Shown in pieces: positions 1 to 9,628 of a stretch of DNA of 64,000 bases. The position numbers were made by a program, and so were the translations under genes. This DNA comes from Lagierella massiliensis. GTDB lineage: Bacteria; Bacillota; Clostridia; Tissierellales; Peptoniphilaceae. Numbering within the stretch: position 1 is the stretch's first letter; each line of letters begins with the position of its first letter. The stretch spans positions 1-64,000 of the forward strand of contig JAUNLT010000007.1 in assembly GCA_030532135.1 (NCBI GenBank). Reading direction: 5' to 3'. Below the pieces are notes generated by a model. It made no database searches. It was not told the origin of the DNA and was given only the letters and a program-made list of their open reading frames with translations.

Positions 1-199
1 CAATTTTATACTCCAAAACTTCTGATATATCACATTTAAAATACTTACAAATTCTTCCAAGTATTTCCATACTTACATTCTCATCTCGTCCCATTTTAGC
101 AATGGTTCGAGGTGTTGTTCCAATAGCTTTTTGTAAGTCTAATTTATTCATTTTTTCGTCAATTAATTTTTTCCATAGTTTATCATAGGAAAATCCCAT
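1..199 (-). CDS. XRE-family helix-turn-helix regulator (3' end outside window)
   Basis: Reading leftwards from the ATG at 199 gives about 66 residues beginning MGFSYDKLWKKLIDEKMNK. The segment LDLQKAIGTTPRTIAKMGRD and then MEILGRICKYFKCDISEVLEY has the five-helix pattern of a Cro/CI-type DNA-binding domain. Many such proteins are only about 70 residues, so little is missing. They usually act as small transcriptional repressors in mobile or accessory DNA. The neighbouring decayed recombinase fits that, but the target is unknown. The gene is cut by the window edge. Confidence 0.8.
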   Translation of the reverse strand, partial: MGFSYDKLWKKLIDEKMNKLDLQKAIGTTPRTIAKMGRDENVSMEILGRICKYFKCDISEVLEYKI

Positions 200-559
200 A
201 TTACACCTCTAAACATATTTCACTTTGTATAGTTTTTCTATAATATTATACTACATTTTACATCGTAATATTTACAAATTTCTTAAAACGGATAATTAAT
301 CGTCTTTTTCATTGCTAGTGAAAAATATTAATCAAATACATAGAAAATGACCTAGAGAATATGAAAGATATCTCTTCTTTTAAAAAATGAAAAGAATGGA
401 TATTTATATTTAATCCAAGTGGTAAGGATTTTAGAATATTTATCTCTTTGTCGGATGCCACTATCTACAACACTAATCTTTATATAATAAATACAGAAGA
501 AGTTGAAGTCTATGTTTCCGTTTTACTAATCACTTTATAACTATCACAGGAGATGCTTA

Positions 560-786
560 TCAATAGAAATTATATATAAAGAAGATAAAACAGCTTGAAT
601 ATAAAAAAATCTAATTACGGATGTGAAAAGATAGCTATGTCTTATGATGAGGAAGAAAAAAACACTTAAAAGAAAATAGCTGAACTTTAGAAGCTATTAC
701 TAAGTTTCAGAAAGAAGAACTAAATGTCGAATTATTTCTAAAACTTGTAAGAAAATACACAGATATAAAAAACTCTCACATAATGT
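560..786 (+). pseudogene. Relic of a large serine recombinase C-terminus
   Basis: Interrupted frames read IYKEDKTA(stop), then CEKIAMSYDEEEKNT(stop)KKIAEL(stop), and after a frame change EAITKFQKEELNVELFLKLV followed by RKYTDIK and a stop. The order of these pieces matches the C-terminal end of large serine (TnpX/Tn916-group) site-specific recombinases. There a conserved MSxxYExEQ-like helix and a KKIAEL coiled coil precede an xxxFLxLVRKYTDI segment. At least three stops and one frameshift make it non-functional. The N-terminal catalytic and DNA-binding domains are absent. Identification rests on family pattern only. Confidence 0.55.
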
Positions 787-797
787 AAGAGTTTTTT
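767..797. terminator. Bidirectional terminator-like hairpin
   Basis: Ten-base perfect arms AAAAAACTCT (767-776) and AGAGTTTTTT (788-797), extended inward by a partly paired ACAT/ATGT. It lies at the end of the recombinase relic and 206 bases past the stop of the nitrilase-like gene, so it could serve either strand. Confidence 0.6.
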
Positions 798-1002
798 AAG
801 ATAACAAATTCTTTGTGTTTTTACTTGAATTTTAAATTTATTATTTTTTTATAAATGTACTATAAAGTATATTATAATAAAATTCTTTACTATAAATCTA
901 TATATTTACTTATAGTTAGTTAAAACAAACATTTTTAACTAATGAAATTTTTTATAATACATAACTTAATATTATTATTTAATTATGATCAAAACTATTA
1001 AT

Positions 1003-1683
1003 CTATATTTGTATTTTATTTTTAAATTTTCTTAGTTGTCTTATCTTTCCATGTTTTAATATTTTAGCATAAGAATTAATTTTATTTATTTCAACTAATA
1101 GAATAGGTTTATCTAATATTTCAGAAATCTTTAGAAATTTTTTAATACTAAAATCTAAGTTATAAATTGATGTTACATAATATAAGTCTACATCACAATC
1201 CATTTCAATTAATTTAGGTAAATTTTCTTCATCTAAAAAATCTTCTGCAGTGATAGGTGCAATTTCTTTACCTTTACACTTAAAACTATAAAAGGAATGT
1301 CCTTGTCTATAGTCTGCACAGGCGTTTTCAGCTTTCCAGTTTATGGAATTAGTTCTATAATTTAATAATTTACCATATTTTGGATGTAAGACTATAAAAG
1401 AATTATAAAGTCCTCCTTTAAAATTTTCATAATATCCAAATCCTAAACAAAAATTCTTATTCTTTAAAGCTTCTTGAATTTTTACAATTTCTAATCCATT
1501 TTGAAAAATCGCAATATTAGAGTCATGTATATATCTAAAATTAAAAGAAGATGTACCTTGAAAAAACCTCTGTTGCAACAATACTAAATCCACACTATCT
1601 ATACTATTAATTAATTTAATTAGATTTTCTAAATTCTTTTCAATGGAATTATAAGTTTTCAAAATCGGTGTTTTAATAATCAT
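1003..1683 (-). CDS. Nitrilase-fold protein lacking the catalytic triad
   Basis: 226 residues with the spacing of the carbon-nitrogen hydrolase (nitrilase) superfamily. VDLVLLQQ stands for the Glu strand, GFGYYEN...LYNSFIVL for the central sheet, GKLLNYRTNSI for the Lys loop, and IAPITAED for the Cys nucleophile elbow. All three catalytic positions appear replaced: Glu to Gln38, Lys to Thr111, Cys to Ala146. It is therefore probably not a hydrolase, and its role is unknown. Its ATG overlaps the mprF stop (ATGA), so it is translationally coupled to a membrane-lipid aminoacylation gene and may act with it. No signal peptide or membrane segment is seen. Confidence 0.6.
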   Translation of the reverse strand: MIIKTPILKTYNSIEKNLENLIKLINSIDSVDLVLLQQRFFQGTSSFNFRYIHDSNIAIFQNGLEIVKIQEALKNKNFCLGFGYYENFKGGLYNSFIVLHPKYGKLLNYRTNSINWKAENACADYRQGHSFYSFKCKGKEIAPITAEDFLDEENLPKLIEMDCDVDLYYVTSIYNLDFSIKKFLKISEILDKPILLVEINKINSYAKILKHGKIRQLRKFKNKIQI

Positions 1684-4253
1684 AATAGATTCCTTTCTGT
1701 AAATTCTTTGGTTATTTCTTCTAAATAGTTAATATCTTTTTTATTACCATAACCATAGGTAACATTTACCAGTTTTATTAAAGTGTCTGGTAGTTGAAGA
1801 TCATCTTTGTATGCTAAAAACACAGATGACCACTCAGGAGTGTATTTATTTTTAAATCTTCTTAATCCTTGAAAACCATATATCTTGTTACCATATTTAT
1901 AAGCCAGTTTAACGGTTTTTTCTTTGTTTGTAGAATAAATTTTATTTCCCACATTAGACAGTGGAGCTACTCCCAAATCAAATTTTTCATATCCGTTTTC
2001 TTTTGCCCATTTTATAATATTTAAAAACATCATGTCCATTACCCCATCAGGACTGTTTATTAAATGTCTCATTAAATCTATAGATACAGTTTTAGTGCCT
2101 TTTAGTGGAAACATATTTGCAAATGCATATATCTTGTCATCGTCTTCTATAGTGAATATTGGAGCTTTTTGTAAGTATTTCTCATCAAAAAAACCGATAG
2201 AAAACTGCATCTCTCTACGATGATCTAGCCATTCATCTGAAATGTTTTTCAGTTCAAATAAAAACTCTTTAGCAAATGGTGGATTGTGTATTTTAAATTG
2301 TAAATTTTTAGTTTCCATAGAGTTTAAAGTTCTTCTTAAAATTTTAAACTTCTTTCCTTCCATTGAGAAGTTTGTTAAATCAACTTTCGCATCTTCGCCA
2401 ATTTTTAATATAGAAAATCCTTGGTTTACAAAGTTTTCAAGATATTTTCCTGTAATTTGAAAAAAAACCACATCCATTTTGTTTTTTGAAGCCATTTTTA
2501 TAAATTCATCAAGCGCGTCATCAAAATCTTTTACATTTCCAGCAGGATCTCCTAGAACAAATATTTTATCTCTATATGGTCTATATAAAAACATAACCGT
2601 TTTTTTTGAATTAAAAAAAATATTTTTATCCCTAAGGTAGAAAGAATGTGTATTTTCAACAAATGAATTTACTTTGAAAAAGTCTTCAAATTTCTTTAAA
2701 TCTTCAGAATTTAGTTTTTCAAATGTCATATATTTTCTCTTAACTCCTAAAAATATAGAGGCTATCGCAAGAGTTACCATAGGTGGAAATAGCACATGTA
2801 CTAAATTATTTTTAATGAAATAAATACTAAATTTTTCCATTCCATATAAGAAATTTACTCTATTTCTTATATTGTAAATAAGAATAATAAGAATAAAAAT
2901 TATAAAAGTTGTAATTGTTATTTTAAAGAATTTTCTAAAGGATAGATTTTCTGTAAGTCCATCAAAATAACTTCTATTAACATACAGTGCTACTGTTAAT
3001 ACCGTACAAATTACAGCTTCTAAATATCCCTTACCCATAATTAAATAAAGCATTGATAAGATAATTAAGAAAATTATAGCCATTCTATGAGCTATTTTTA
3101 CCCTATTTTTAATTCCTGATGCTAATGCCATTAAGGAAAGACCACAAATTAGAGTAAATCTCTTGTTAAGTAGTAGCATATAATTTGGAAATAGTTTCGT
3201 AATAAACTTTATTTTAATAAATAGTTGTGGCAATATCATAGAGACAACAATAAGTCCCCCTGTTGCTAATACTGAATATGATAATACTGTACTGATTGCA
3301 TTTTGTTTTTTTACATCATTTTGATCTGTTTGACCCTTAGTAGAAATTACTAAAAGAAGAAGTCCTACTATCCAAGGTATAATTGTGTAACAAATCCTAC
3401 AAATCAATAGTGAAATGACTATTTTAGGAGTGCTATACCCCATTAAATTAAAAACAAATACACAACATGCTTCAAAAGAACCAAGACCTCCTGGAATTAA
3501 GGATATAATACCTACAATTGTAGCAATTACATATACTGTACAAGCAGTCAAAATAGAGATATTGTCCTCAAAGTATCTAATTGTAAAAGCAAAAAAAAGT
3601 GCCGCTAAGAACCACTCAAAGGTTGACTGTATGGAAATATAAAGTCTCAATTTTCTCTGGGCACGAATAAATATAGACCTTTCATCACTTATGTATTTTG
3701 ATAAGTCAATTTTATCAATAAAAATAAATAAAATTACCATAATAAACATTATAAATAGTATTGGTACTAATTTATATTTACCTCTTTGTATAAGACCTAT
3801 AGCCGATGGTAAACCCAATGAAAAGAGACCTATCATGTCAGAAAATATTACTATAAATAAAATCCTATTAATTACTTTTTTATCTACTTTATATTTGTCA
3901 TACATTAACTCTCTAATTGTAAAACCTGCAACTCCTCCAAATCCAATAAAATTATTAAACGACTGGGAAATCCAACCAATTATAAAAACTTCCTTTATAG
4001 GAATGTTCATTTTATAATATTTAGCTAATAAAAAATCATAAATAGTTGCAAATGAAAAAGCAAATATACCAAATACTATAAAAAAAACTTTTGCTTTAAT
4101 ATCCGTTTCCAAAAGTATTTGTTTTAACTCATTTAAATTAATTCCTGCTATTTCTCTTTTTATTATCATTGCTGAAATAAAAATTACTAGTAAAACAAGA
4201 ATTGTTCTTATGTAATTTTTGTATTTTCTGTAAAATATTTTAATTTTTTCCAT
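1680..4253 (-). CDS. mprF: Phosphatidylglycerol lysyltransferase/flippase MprF
   Basis: 857 residues, the usual MprF length. The first roughly 500 residues carry many membrane helices, with the flippase-type GGLGSFEACCVFVFNLMG motif near residue 260. From about 520 on is the cytosolic GNAT-fold synthase domain, with FVLGDPAG, FGFQGLRRFK-like KIYGFQGLRRFKNKYTPEW and DLGVAPLSNVG. The family transfers lysine (or alanine) from charged tRNA to phosphatidylglycerol and flips the product outwards, lowering net negative surface charge and giving resistance to cationic peptides. The amino-acid specificity cannot be read here. It is the first gene of a two-gene unit with the nitrilase-like protein. Confidence 0.92.
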   Translation of the reverse strand: MEKIKIFYRKYKNYIRTILVLLVIFISAMIIKREIAGINLNELKQILLETDIKAKVFFIVFGIFAFSFATIYDFLLAKYYKMNIPIKEVFIIGWISQSFNNFIGFGGVAGFTIRELMYDKYKVDKKVINRILFIVIFSDMIGLFSLGLPSAIGLIQRGKYKLVPILFIMFIMVILFIFIDKIDLSKYISDERSIFIRAQRKLRLYISIQSTFEWFLAALFFAFTIRYFEDNISILTACTVYVIATIVGIISLIPGGLGSFEACCVFVFNLMGYSTPKIVISLLICRICYTIIPWIVGLLLLVISTKGQTDQNDVKKQNAISTVLSYSVLATGGLIVVSMILPQLFIKIKFITKLFPNYMLLLNKRFTLICGLSLMALASGIKNRVKIAHRMAIIFLIILSMLYLIMGKGYLEAVICTVLTVALYVNRSYFDGLTENLSFRKFFKITITTFIIFILIILIYNIRNRVNFLYGMEKFSIYFIKNNLVHVLFPPMVTLAIASIFLGVKRKYMTFEKLNSEDLKKFEDFFKVNSFVENTHSFYLRDKNIFFNSKKTVMFLYRPYRDKIFVLGDPAGNVKDFDDALDEFIKMASKNKMDVVFFQITGKYLENFVNQGFSILKIGEDAKVDLTNFSMEGKKFKILRRTLNSMETKNLQFKIHNPPFAKEFLFELKNISDEWLDHRREMQFSIGFFDEKYLQKAPIFTIEDDDKIYAFANMFPLKGTKTVSIDLMRHLINSPDGVMDMMFLNIIKWAKENGYEKFDLGVAPLSNVGNKIYSTNKEKTVKLAYKYGNKIYGFQGLRRFKNKYTPEWSSVFLAYKDDLQLPDTLIKLVNVTYGYGNKKDINYLEEITKEFTERNLL

Positions 4254-4341
4254 GTCCTCTCCTTACATTTAATATGATAACATAATTTAACAATCAAAAT
4301 TTCATACAAAATAAAATGTAAGAATATTGTAAGAATTAAAA

Positions 4342-4381
4342 GATGGATTTGAACCCACTCTTTAGTAGATTCAAATCCATC
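4342..4381 (-). terminator. Terminator of the second oppA
   Basis: Perfect 12-base arms GATGGATTTGAA (4342-4353) and TTCAAATCCATC (4370-4381), followed on the minus strand by TTTTAATTCTT. Sits 33 bases past the oppA2 stop. Confidence 0.8.
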
Positions 4382-4413
4382 AGTTTTCTTATTTATATTT
4401 TTCGGAAATTATA

Positions 4414-6117
4414 CTATTTTCTACCTGAAGTATCAATAGTTTTATATCCAGTTGTTGTAAACTCATTAAATGTAATTCCCTTTACAAAGTCATAATAGAA
4501 TTGTAGTGAACCACCATGAGTTAATGGAATTATAACTGTTTGATCTGATAATATTTGTTCAGCTTCTTCATATTTTTCTAGAGCTTCTTTAGGATCTTTA
4601 GATTTTATAGCATCTCTAACTAATTCGTCATACTTAGGATCTTCCCAGTTAGTGTTAACTGCGTTAGCTGTAGACATAAATAATGTCAACATAGCTGATG
4701 GATCGTTATAGTCTGCTGTCCAAGCAAGGTAACCAAGTTGGTAATCTCCTTGTTGAATTCTACCTGAAAGTATTGGCCATTCCATAGTTTCAAGTTTAAT
4801 CTCAGTACCTAAAGTAGAGTTTACTGATTGTTGGATAAATTCACAAATTTGTTTAACTAGAGGAGCATTAGTGTAAATTAAAGTTAAGTCTGCTTTTGCA
4901 GGATCTTCATCTTTTCCAAGTTCCTTAAGTCCTTCAACAAATAGTGCCTTTAAGTCTTCATTATCTTTTCTTAATTGTTCATAAGTATCGCCATTGTCTT
5001 TTCTAAAGTCTGTACCATCAAGTTCCATTCCTCCAGGTACCCAACCTGTTGCAGGTTTTTGAATTCCCTTAGAAACCATATCTACAAGACCTTGTTTATC
5101 TATAGCTAGTGATATTGCAAGACGAATCTTGTCATTCTTTAAGTATTCATCATCATGATTAATTGAAAGATATCCAACTGATGGAATAGATACTTCTTGA
5201 TTCTTAACAGTATCCATGTCTTTAAACTTTTCTACCCACTCAGGTAAACTTGTTCTAACTGCATCAACTTCTCCTACAGAGAAAGAGTTCATTACAGTGT
5301 TTGTATCAGTCATGATTGGAAGGTTTACAGTTTCAACCTTAACATTGTCTTTATCCCAGTAGTCTTCATTTTTAACTAAAGTAATTCTAGAGTTATGAGT
5401 CCATTCTGAAATTTTGAATGGTCCACATGATAAAACTGTGTCAGCTTCTGCACCATATTTTTCATTATGTTGTTCAACTAAGTCTTGTCTACAAGGTAGC
5501 ATAACTCTGAAAGGAACTAATGTAGGGAAATAAGAAGCAGGATTCTCAAGAGTAACTTCAAGAGTAAGATCATCTATAGCTTTTACTCCTAATTCGTCCA
5601 TATTAACTTCACCTTCAGCTCCATTTAGCTTAGCAAAGTTTTTAATAGGGTCAAGTAAGAATGCTGATTCAGAACCAGTTGCAGGGTCTACAGAACGTTT
5701 AATTCCATATTCATAGTCCTTAGCTGTAAGAGGCTCTCCATCTTCCCATGTCATACCTTCTCTTAAGTGGAAAGTATAAACTAAACCATCTTCAGATACT
5801 TCATATTTTTCTGCTGCTGCAGGAAGTATTTCATTAGTACCATCTTCTTTTTCTCCCATTCTCAATAATGGTTCATTAATATTATTAATGATTTTGTTAC
5901 CATAAAGGTCAGATCCTTTTTGAGCATCAAGAGTGTTAGGCTCCGCATCAAGAAGCGTATTGTAGTACATACCCTCTGAACTACCACTTTCAGATACTGC
6001 GTCGTCTGTTGTGTTAACGTTACCATCTGTTCCATCATTATTTCCTTGACTACATGCAGTTACAAATAGCATACTACATGCTAAAAGGAGAGAAAGAACT
6101 TTTTTCTTACTTTTCAT
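4414..6117 (-). CDS. oppA: Oligopeptide ABC transporter substrate-binding lipoprotein (second copy)
   Basis: 567 residues. Lysine-rich start, hydrophobic helix and lipobox LFVTAC, so it is anchored at the outer face of the membrane by Cys22. The body is an SBP_bac_5 peptide-binding protein (GLVYTFHLREGMTWEDGEPL, QGDYQLGYLAWTADYNDPSA). It is a close paralogue of the oppA at 10619-12304 and lies at the other end of the same operon. A terminator separates it from oppF and it has its own extended -10 promoter, so it is probably expressed separately. It likely delivers a different or overlapping peptide range to the same OppBCDF permease. Confidence 0.92.
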   Translation of the reverse strand: MKSKKKVLSLLLACSMLFVTACSQGNNDGTDGNVNTTDDAVSESGSSEGMYYNTLLDAEPNTLDAQKGSDLYGNKIINNINEPLLRMGEKEDGTNEILPAAAEKYEVSEDGLVYTFHLREGMTWEDGEPLTAKDYEYGIKRSVDPATGSESAFLLDPIKNFAKLNGAEGEVNMDELGVKAIDDLTLEVTLENPASYFPTLVPFRVMLPCRQDLVEQHNEKYGAEADTVLSCGPFKISEWTHNSRITLVKNEDYWDKDNVKVETVNLPIMTDTNTVMNSFSVGEVDAVRTSLPEWVEKFKDMDTVKNQEVSIPSVGYLSINHDDEYLKNDKIRLAISLAIDKQGLVDMVSKGIQKPATGWVPGGMELDGTDFRKDNGDTYEQLRKDNEDLKALFVEGLKELGKDEDPAKADLTLIYTNAPLVKQICEFIQQSVNSTLGTEIKLETMEWPILSGRIQQGDYQLGYLAWTADYNDPSAMLTLFMSTANAVNTNWEDPKYDELVRDAIKSKDPKEALEKYEEAEQILSDQTVIIPLTHGGSLQFYYDFVKGITFNEFTTTGYKTIDTSGRK

Positions 6118-6460
6118 TTAATGATTCCTCCTATGAATAATATGTAGCAATTAGTTATGAAATCGTTTAGTTAATACTCGAGGAAATGTTTTCATAAAAT
6201 CTCTTGTATAACTTCCCTAATCACTTAAGTAAATTATACCACATTAAAATTAAAATAAAAGCTTTTTTTGAATTATTTAAATATGAGTATAGTCAGAACA
6301 ATTTATTATTACCTAATTTTATATTTATAAATTAACTATAATACTTCTATAAATTGCATAAAACAAAGCATTACCAAACTTAAAATATAACGAAAAATTA
6401 TTTTGATTAGATAATTTTATTCGTATCAATTTGTAAAGAATTACTCTAATTAAAATAAAA
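6118..6460. other. Intergenic region carrying the oppA2 promoter
   Basis: AT-rich spacer between oppF and oppA2. It holds a clear ribosome binding site next to the oppA2 ATG (AGGAGGAATCATT on the minus strand) and the promoter at 6233-6241. The rest shows no coding potential or other structure. Confidence 0.6.
6233..6241 (-). promoter_or_regulatory. Extended -10 promoter for oppA2
   Basis: The minus strand reads TGGTATAAT, a perfect TGnTATAAT extended -10 element, about 116 bases upstream of the oppA2 start. No good -35 hexamer is present, which is usual for extended -10 promoters. Confidence 0.6.
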
Positions 6461-6504
6461 AACCCTAATTAAGTAATCTATTTCATAGATACCTAATTAA
6501 GGTT
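6461..6504 (-). terminator. Terminator of the oppABCDF operon
   Basis: Imperfect long hairpin: AACC..TAATTA..ATCTA against TAGAT..TAATTA..GGTT, loop TTTCA. The minus-strand transcript continues TTTTTTATTTTAATTAG. It lies eight bases beyond the oppF stop. Confidence 0.75.
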
Positions 6505-6511
6505 ATTTTTA

Positions 6512-7534
6512 TTAATCTTCTGAAAGTTTTTTAAGTCCCTCTTCTAAGCCGTTATTATATAAATGACAAGCAACGTAATGATTGTCTCTTAGTTCTTTAA
6601 GTTCAGGTCTTTTCTCTTTACATATCTCCATACAATATCTACATCTAGAACTAAATTTACATCCTTTTGGAGCATTAATTGGTGAAGGGATTTCTCCTTC
6701 TAATTTAATTCTATCTTTAGACTTAACTGACGGATCAGGTATAGGGATTGCAGAAATAAGCGCTTTAGTATATGGATGAAGTGGCGCATAATATAAGTCT
6801 TCCTTAGGAGAAATTTCAACCATACTTCCTAAGTACATTACACCTATTCTATCAGATATATGTTTAACCATTGATAAATCATGAGAAATAAATAAATATG
6901 TTAAATGTTTCTCATTTTGTAATTTTATCAAAAGGTTAACTACTTGTGCTTGAATACTAACATCCAGTGCGGAAATAGGCTCATCACAAACTATAAATTC
7001 AGGTTCAACCGCAAGAGCTCTAGCAATTCCAATTCTTTGTCTCTGTCCTCCAGAAAGCTCGTGAGGAAATCTTGCACCATGCTCTGAGTTTAGTCCAACT
7101 GTCTTTAGAAGCTCTGTAACTCTTGATTGAATTTCATCTTCTTTTAATTCTTTAAAGTGAACTCTTAAACCTTCACCTATTATATCTCCCACAGTCATCT
7201 TAGGGTCTAATGAAGCATATGGGTCTTGGAAAATCATTTGAGCTTTTTTCTTAAAAGATTTTTGCTCTTCTCGATTAAATTTAGTAATGTCTTTTCCCTT
7301 ATAAAGAACTTGTCCATTAGTAGGATCATATACTTTAATAACAGTTCTTCCAGCTGTAGTTTTACCACAACCTGACTCTCCTACCAGACCTATTGTTTCA
7401 CCCTTATAAATCTTTAAGTTTACACCCTCAACAGCCTTAACTGTTTTGTTTTTACCTATTGGGAAGAACTTGTCCAACTCTTTTAGCTCAACAAGAACTT
7501 CTCTATTATTTTCTTTTATTTGTTCTCTATTCAT
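6512..7534 (-). CDS. oppF: Oligopeptide ABC transporter ATP-binding protein OppF
   Basis: 340 residues. Walker [13 protein letters not shown], signature [15 protein letters not shown], Walker [14 protein letters not shown] and switch His in LFISHDLS. The C-terminal oligopeptide/dipeptide extension carries a cysteine cluster [14 protein letters not shown], typical of OppF/DppF and able to hold an Fe-S cluster in this subfamily. It forms the ATPase heterodimer with OppD, encoded nine bases upstream, and powers peptide import through OppBC. Confidence 0.93.
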   Translation of the reverse strand: MNREQIKENNREVLVELKELDKFFPIGKNKTVKAVEGVNLKIYKGETIGLVGESGCGKTTAGRTVIKVYDPTNGQVLYKGKDITKFNREEQKSFKKKAQMIFQDPYASLDPKMTVGDIIGEGLRVHFKELKEDEIQSRVTELLKTVGLNSEHGARFPHELSGGQRQRIGIARALAVEPEFIVCDEPISALDVSIQAQVVNLLIKLQNEKHLTYLFISHDLSMVKHISDRIGVMYLGSMVEISPKEDLYYAPLHPYTKALISAIPIPDPSVKSKDRIKLEGEIPSPINAPKGCKFSSRCRYCMEICKEKRPELKELRDNHYVACHLYNNGLEEGLKKLSED

Positions 7535-7543
7535 AGTTCACCT

Positions 7544-8695
7544 CTAGTATGGTCTTTCTACTTCAGGAGCCAATTCGTGGTGTAACCAACATTTGCTACA
7601 ATGTGTTTCGGAAAATTTATGCATTGGAGGTTTTTGTTCTCTACAAATTTCCATAGCATAATCACATCTTGGTGCAAATGGACATCCTGGAATATCAAGA
7701 AGTAAATCCGGTGGTGTTCCCCCTAAAGCATAAAGAGTCTCTTTATCTTTAGAGTCAAGTCTTGGTACTGATAACAATAATGCCCATGTATATGGATGTT
7801 TACCATTACCAAATATCTCTGTAACAGTTCCAGTTTCCATAACTTCACCAGCATACATAACTTGAATTCTATCTGCAAAATCAGCTACTACTCCTAAATC
7901 ATGAGTAATTAAAACTGTAGCTGTATTGTTTTTTTCTTTAAGTTCTCTTAATAAGTCAATAATCTGAGCCTGAATTGTAACATCTAATGCAGTTGTTGGC
8001 TCATCAGCTAAGATAACTTTAGGGTTACAAGCCAATGCAATAGCTATCATAACTCTTTGTCTCATACCTCCAGAAAGTTCATGAGGATATTGGTTTACTC
8101 TTTCTTCTGGGTTAGGTATATTTACAAGTTTTAGTAATCTTACTGTTTCTTTTTTTATTTCGTCTCTTGATAAGTCAGTATGAAGTTCAAGAGATTCAGC
8201 AATTTGTTTACCTATTTTTGTAGTTGGGTTTAAGGAAGTCATTGGGTCTTGGAAAATCATAGCTACATCAGAACCTTGATATTCCTTAACTCTTTTCTTA
8301 GACATTTCTAATACTTCTTCGTCCAAATACTTGATAGATGAACCTTCTTTAATAATTGCTGATTGTTTTGGTAGTATCTGTAAAATTGCCTTTGCAGCAA
8401 CTGTTTTTCCTGAACCAGATTCTCCCACTATTGCAAGAGTTTCTCCCTCGTATATGTCAAAGTTAACACCTCTTACAGCCTTTACTTCTCCTGCATATGT
8501 GTTAAACGAAACTCCCAAGTCTTTTACATCTATAACTTTTCTTCTAGTTGTAATATCCTGTTCTTTTTTTATTGACTCCTCTAATTCACGTTCATCTTGA
8601 TACGCAGTTCCAGCCTTTACTTTAGTAGCTTCAATAGATGAGTCATCAAGAATCTCATTTACATCTTTATTTTCAATATTTCTTTTATCTGTCAT
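7544..8695 (-). CDS. oppD: Oligopeptide ABC transporter ATP-binding protein OppD
   Basis: 383 residues. A charged N-terminal extension of about 50 residues precedes the ATPase domain, longer than in most OppD proteins. Walker A GESGSGKTVAAK, signature LSGGMRQRVMIAIAL, Walker B VILADEPTTALD, C-terminal CPFAPRCDYAMEIC cluster. It pairs with OppF. The start at 8695 lies six bases from the oppC stop. An internal Met is not favoured, since there is no better ribosome binding site. Confidence 0.93.
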   Translation of the reverse strand: MTDKRNIENKDVNEILDDSSIEATKVKAGTAYQDERELEESIKKEQDITTRRKVIDVKDLGVSFNTYAGEVKAVRGVNFDIYEGETLAIVGESGSGKTVAAKAILQILPKQSAIIKEGSSIKYLDEEVLEMSKKRVKEYQGSDVAMIFQDPMTSLNPTTKIGKQIAESLELHTDLSRDEIKKETVRLLKLVNIPNPEERVNQYPHELSGGMRQRVMIAIALACNPKVILADEPTTALDVTIQAQIIDLLRELKEKNNTATVLITHDLGVVADFADRIQVMYAGEVMETGTVTEIFGNGKHPYTWALLLSVPRLDSKDKETLYALGGTPPDLLLDIPGCPFAPRCDYAMEICREQKPPMHKFSETHCSKCWLHHELAPEVERPY

Positions 8696-8701
8696 AATTA
8701 C

Positions 8702-9619
8702 CTACTTTCTAAGGTTTGGATCTAGAGCATCTCTCAAACCGTCACCTAATAGTGTAAATGATAGCATTGTTAATGCTATTGTTAAGGCAGGGAAGAATAG
8801 TTGATAAGGATAGAATTGGAATTTTTGTTGAGCAGAAGCTGCCATAGCACCCCAAGATGTTTCTGGTGGTGCAACTCCAAGTCCTAAATAACTTAAAAAC
8901 GCCTCACTGAATATATATCCTGGTATATCAAATGATATGGATACCAAGATTACATTTAATGTATTTGGAATTAAATGTCTTAATATAATGTTTTTATTTG
9001 ATACTCCTAGTACATCAGCAGCCAAGATAAAATCCTGTTGCTTTAATGATAGAATTTGTCCTCTAACAAGTCTTGCAAGACCACACCATCCTGTTATAGT
9101 CATCGCTATAATTAGTGTGGAAATACCATCAGAGTTAAGAGCAAGTCTTACTATTATAACTACTAAAAGATAAGGTAATGAAAAAAGTATTTCTACTATT
9201 CTCATCATTATATTATCTACTCTTCCTCCAAAATAGGCAGAAACCGCTCCATATATTGAACCTATTACAGTTCCAATTACAGCTCCAGCTATACCTATGA
9301 ATATGGAAATTCTTCCACCTTTCCAAAGTCTAGTAAATACATCTCTTCCTATTTCATCAGTACCGAACCAAAATTCTGCGTTTGGTTTAGTATTTGGAGC
9401 TCCAACAATATTCTTAAAGTCATATTTGGAAATCATAGGTCCTATAATTACCATAACTGTTAAAAATACTAATATTATAAATGCCAACATGGCAGTTTTA
9501 TTTGATCTAAATCTTCTCCATGCATCGGACCAATAAGTTACGACAGGTCTTGCAATATACTCAGCATTTCCCTCGTCCTTTGGTACTCTCCTAAATTTAC
9601 TTTTATCTAAACTTTCCAT
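8702..9619 (-). CDS. oppC: Oligopeptide ABC transporter permease OppC
   Basis: 305 residues. A cytosolic N-terminus (about 40 residues) precedes six predicted membrane helices. The EAA loop is LAADVLGVSNKNIILRHLIPN, where the permease contacts the ATPases. The C-terminus LGDGLRDALDPNLRK is characteristic of DppC/OppC. It forms the channel with OppB. Confidence 0.92.
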   Translation of the reverse strand: MESLDKSKFRRVPKDEGNAEYIARPVVTYWSDAWRRFRSNKTAMLAFIILVFLTVMVIIGPMISKYDFKNIVGAPNTKPNAEFWFGTDEIGRDVFTRLWKGGRISIFIGIAGAVIGTVIGSIYGAVSAYFGGRVDNIMMRIVEILFSLPYLLVVIIVRLALNSDGISTLIIAMTITGWCGLARLVRGQILSLKQQDFILAADVLGVSNKNIILRHLIPNTLNVILVSISFDIPGYIFSEAFLSYLGLGVAPPETSWGAMAASAQQKFQFYPYQLFFPALTIALTMLSFTLLGDGLRDALDPNLRK

Positions 9620-9628
9620 CTTCGTCTC

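Larger units (their letters stand above)
200..1002. other. Gene-poor, decayed accessory stretch
   Basis: About 800 bases without an intact gene. On the plus strand, 361-540 reads as one frame starting ATG, with a TGA at codon 10, then about 50 codons (EWIFIFNPSGKDFRIFISLS and on) to a TAA. I do not recognise it. From about 560 there is a broken recombinase tail (separate entry) and a hairpin at 767-797. The rest, 800-1002, is AT-rich with nothing recognisable. The picture is a degraded mobile-element remnant. Confidence 0.6.
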
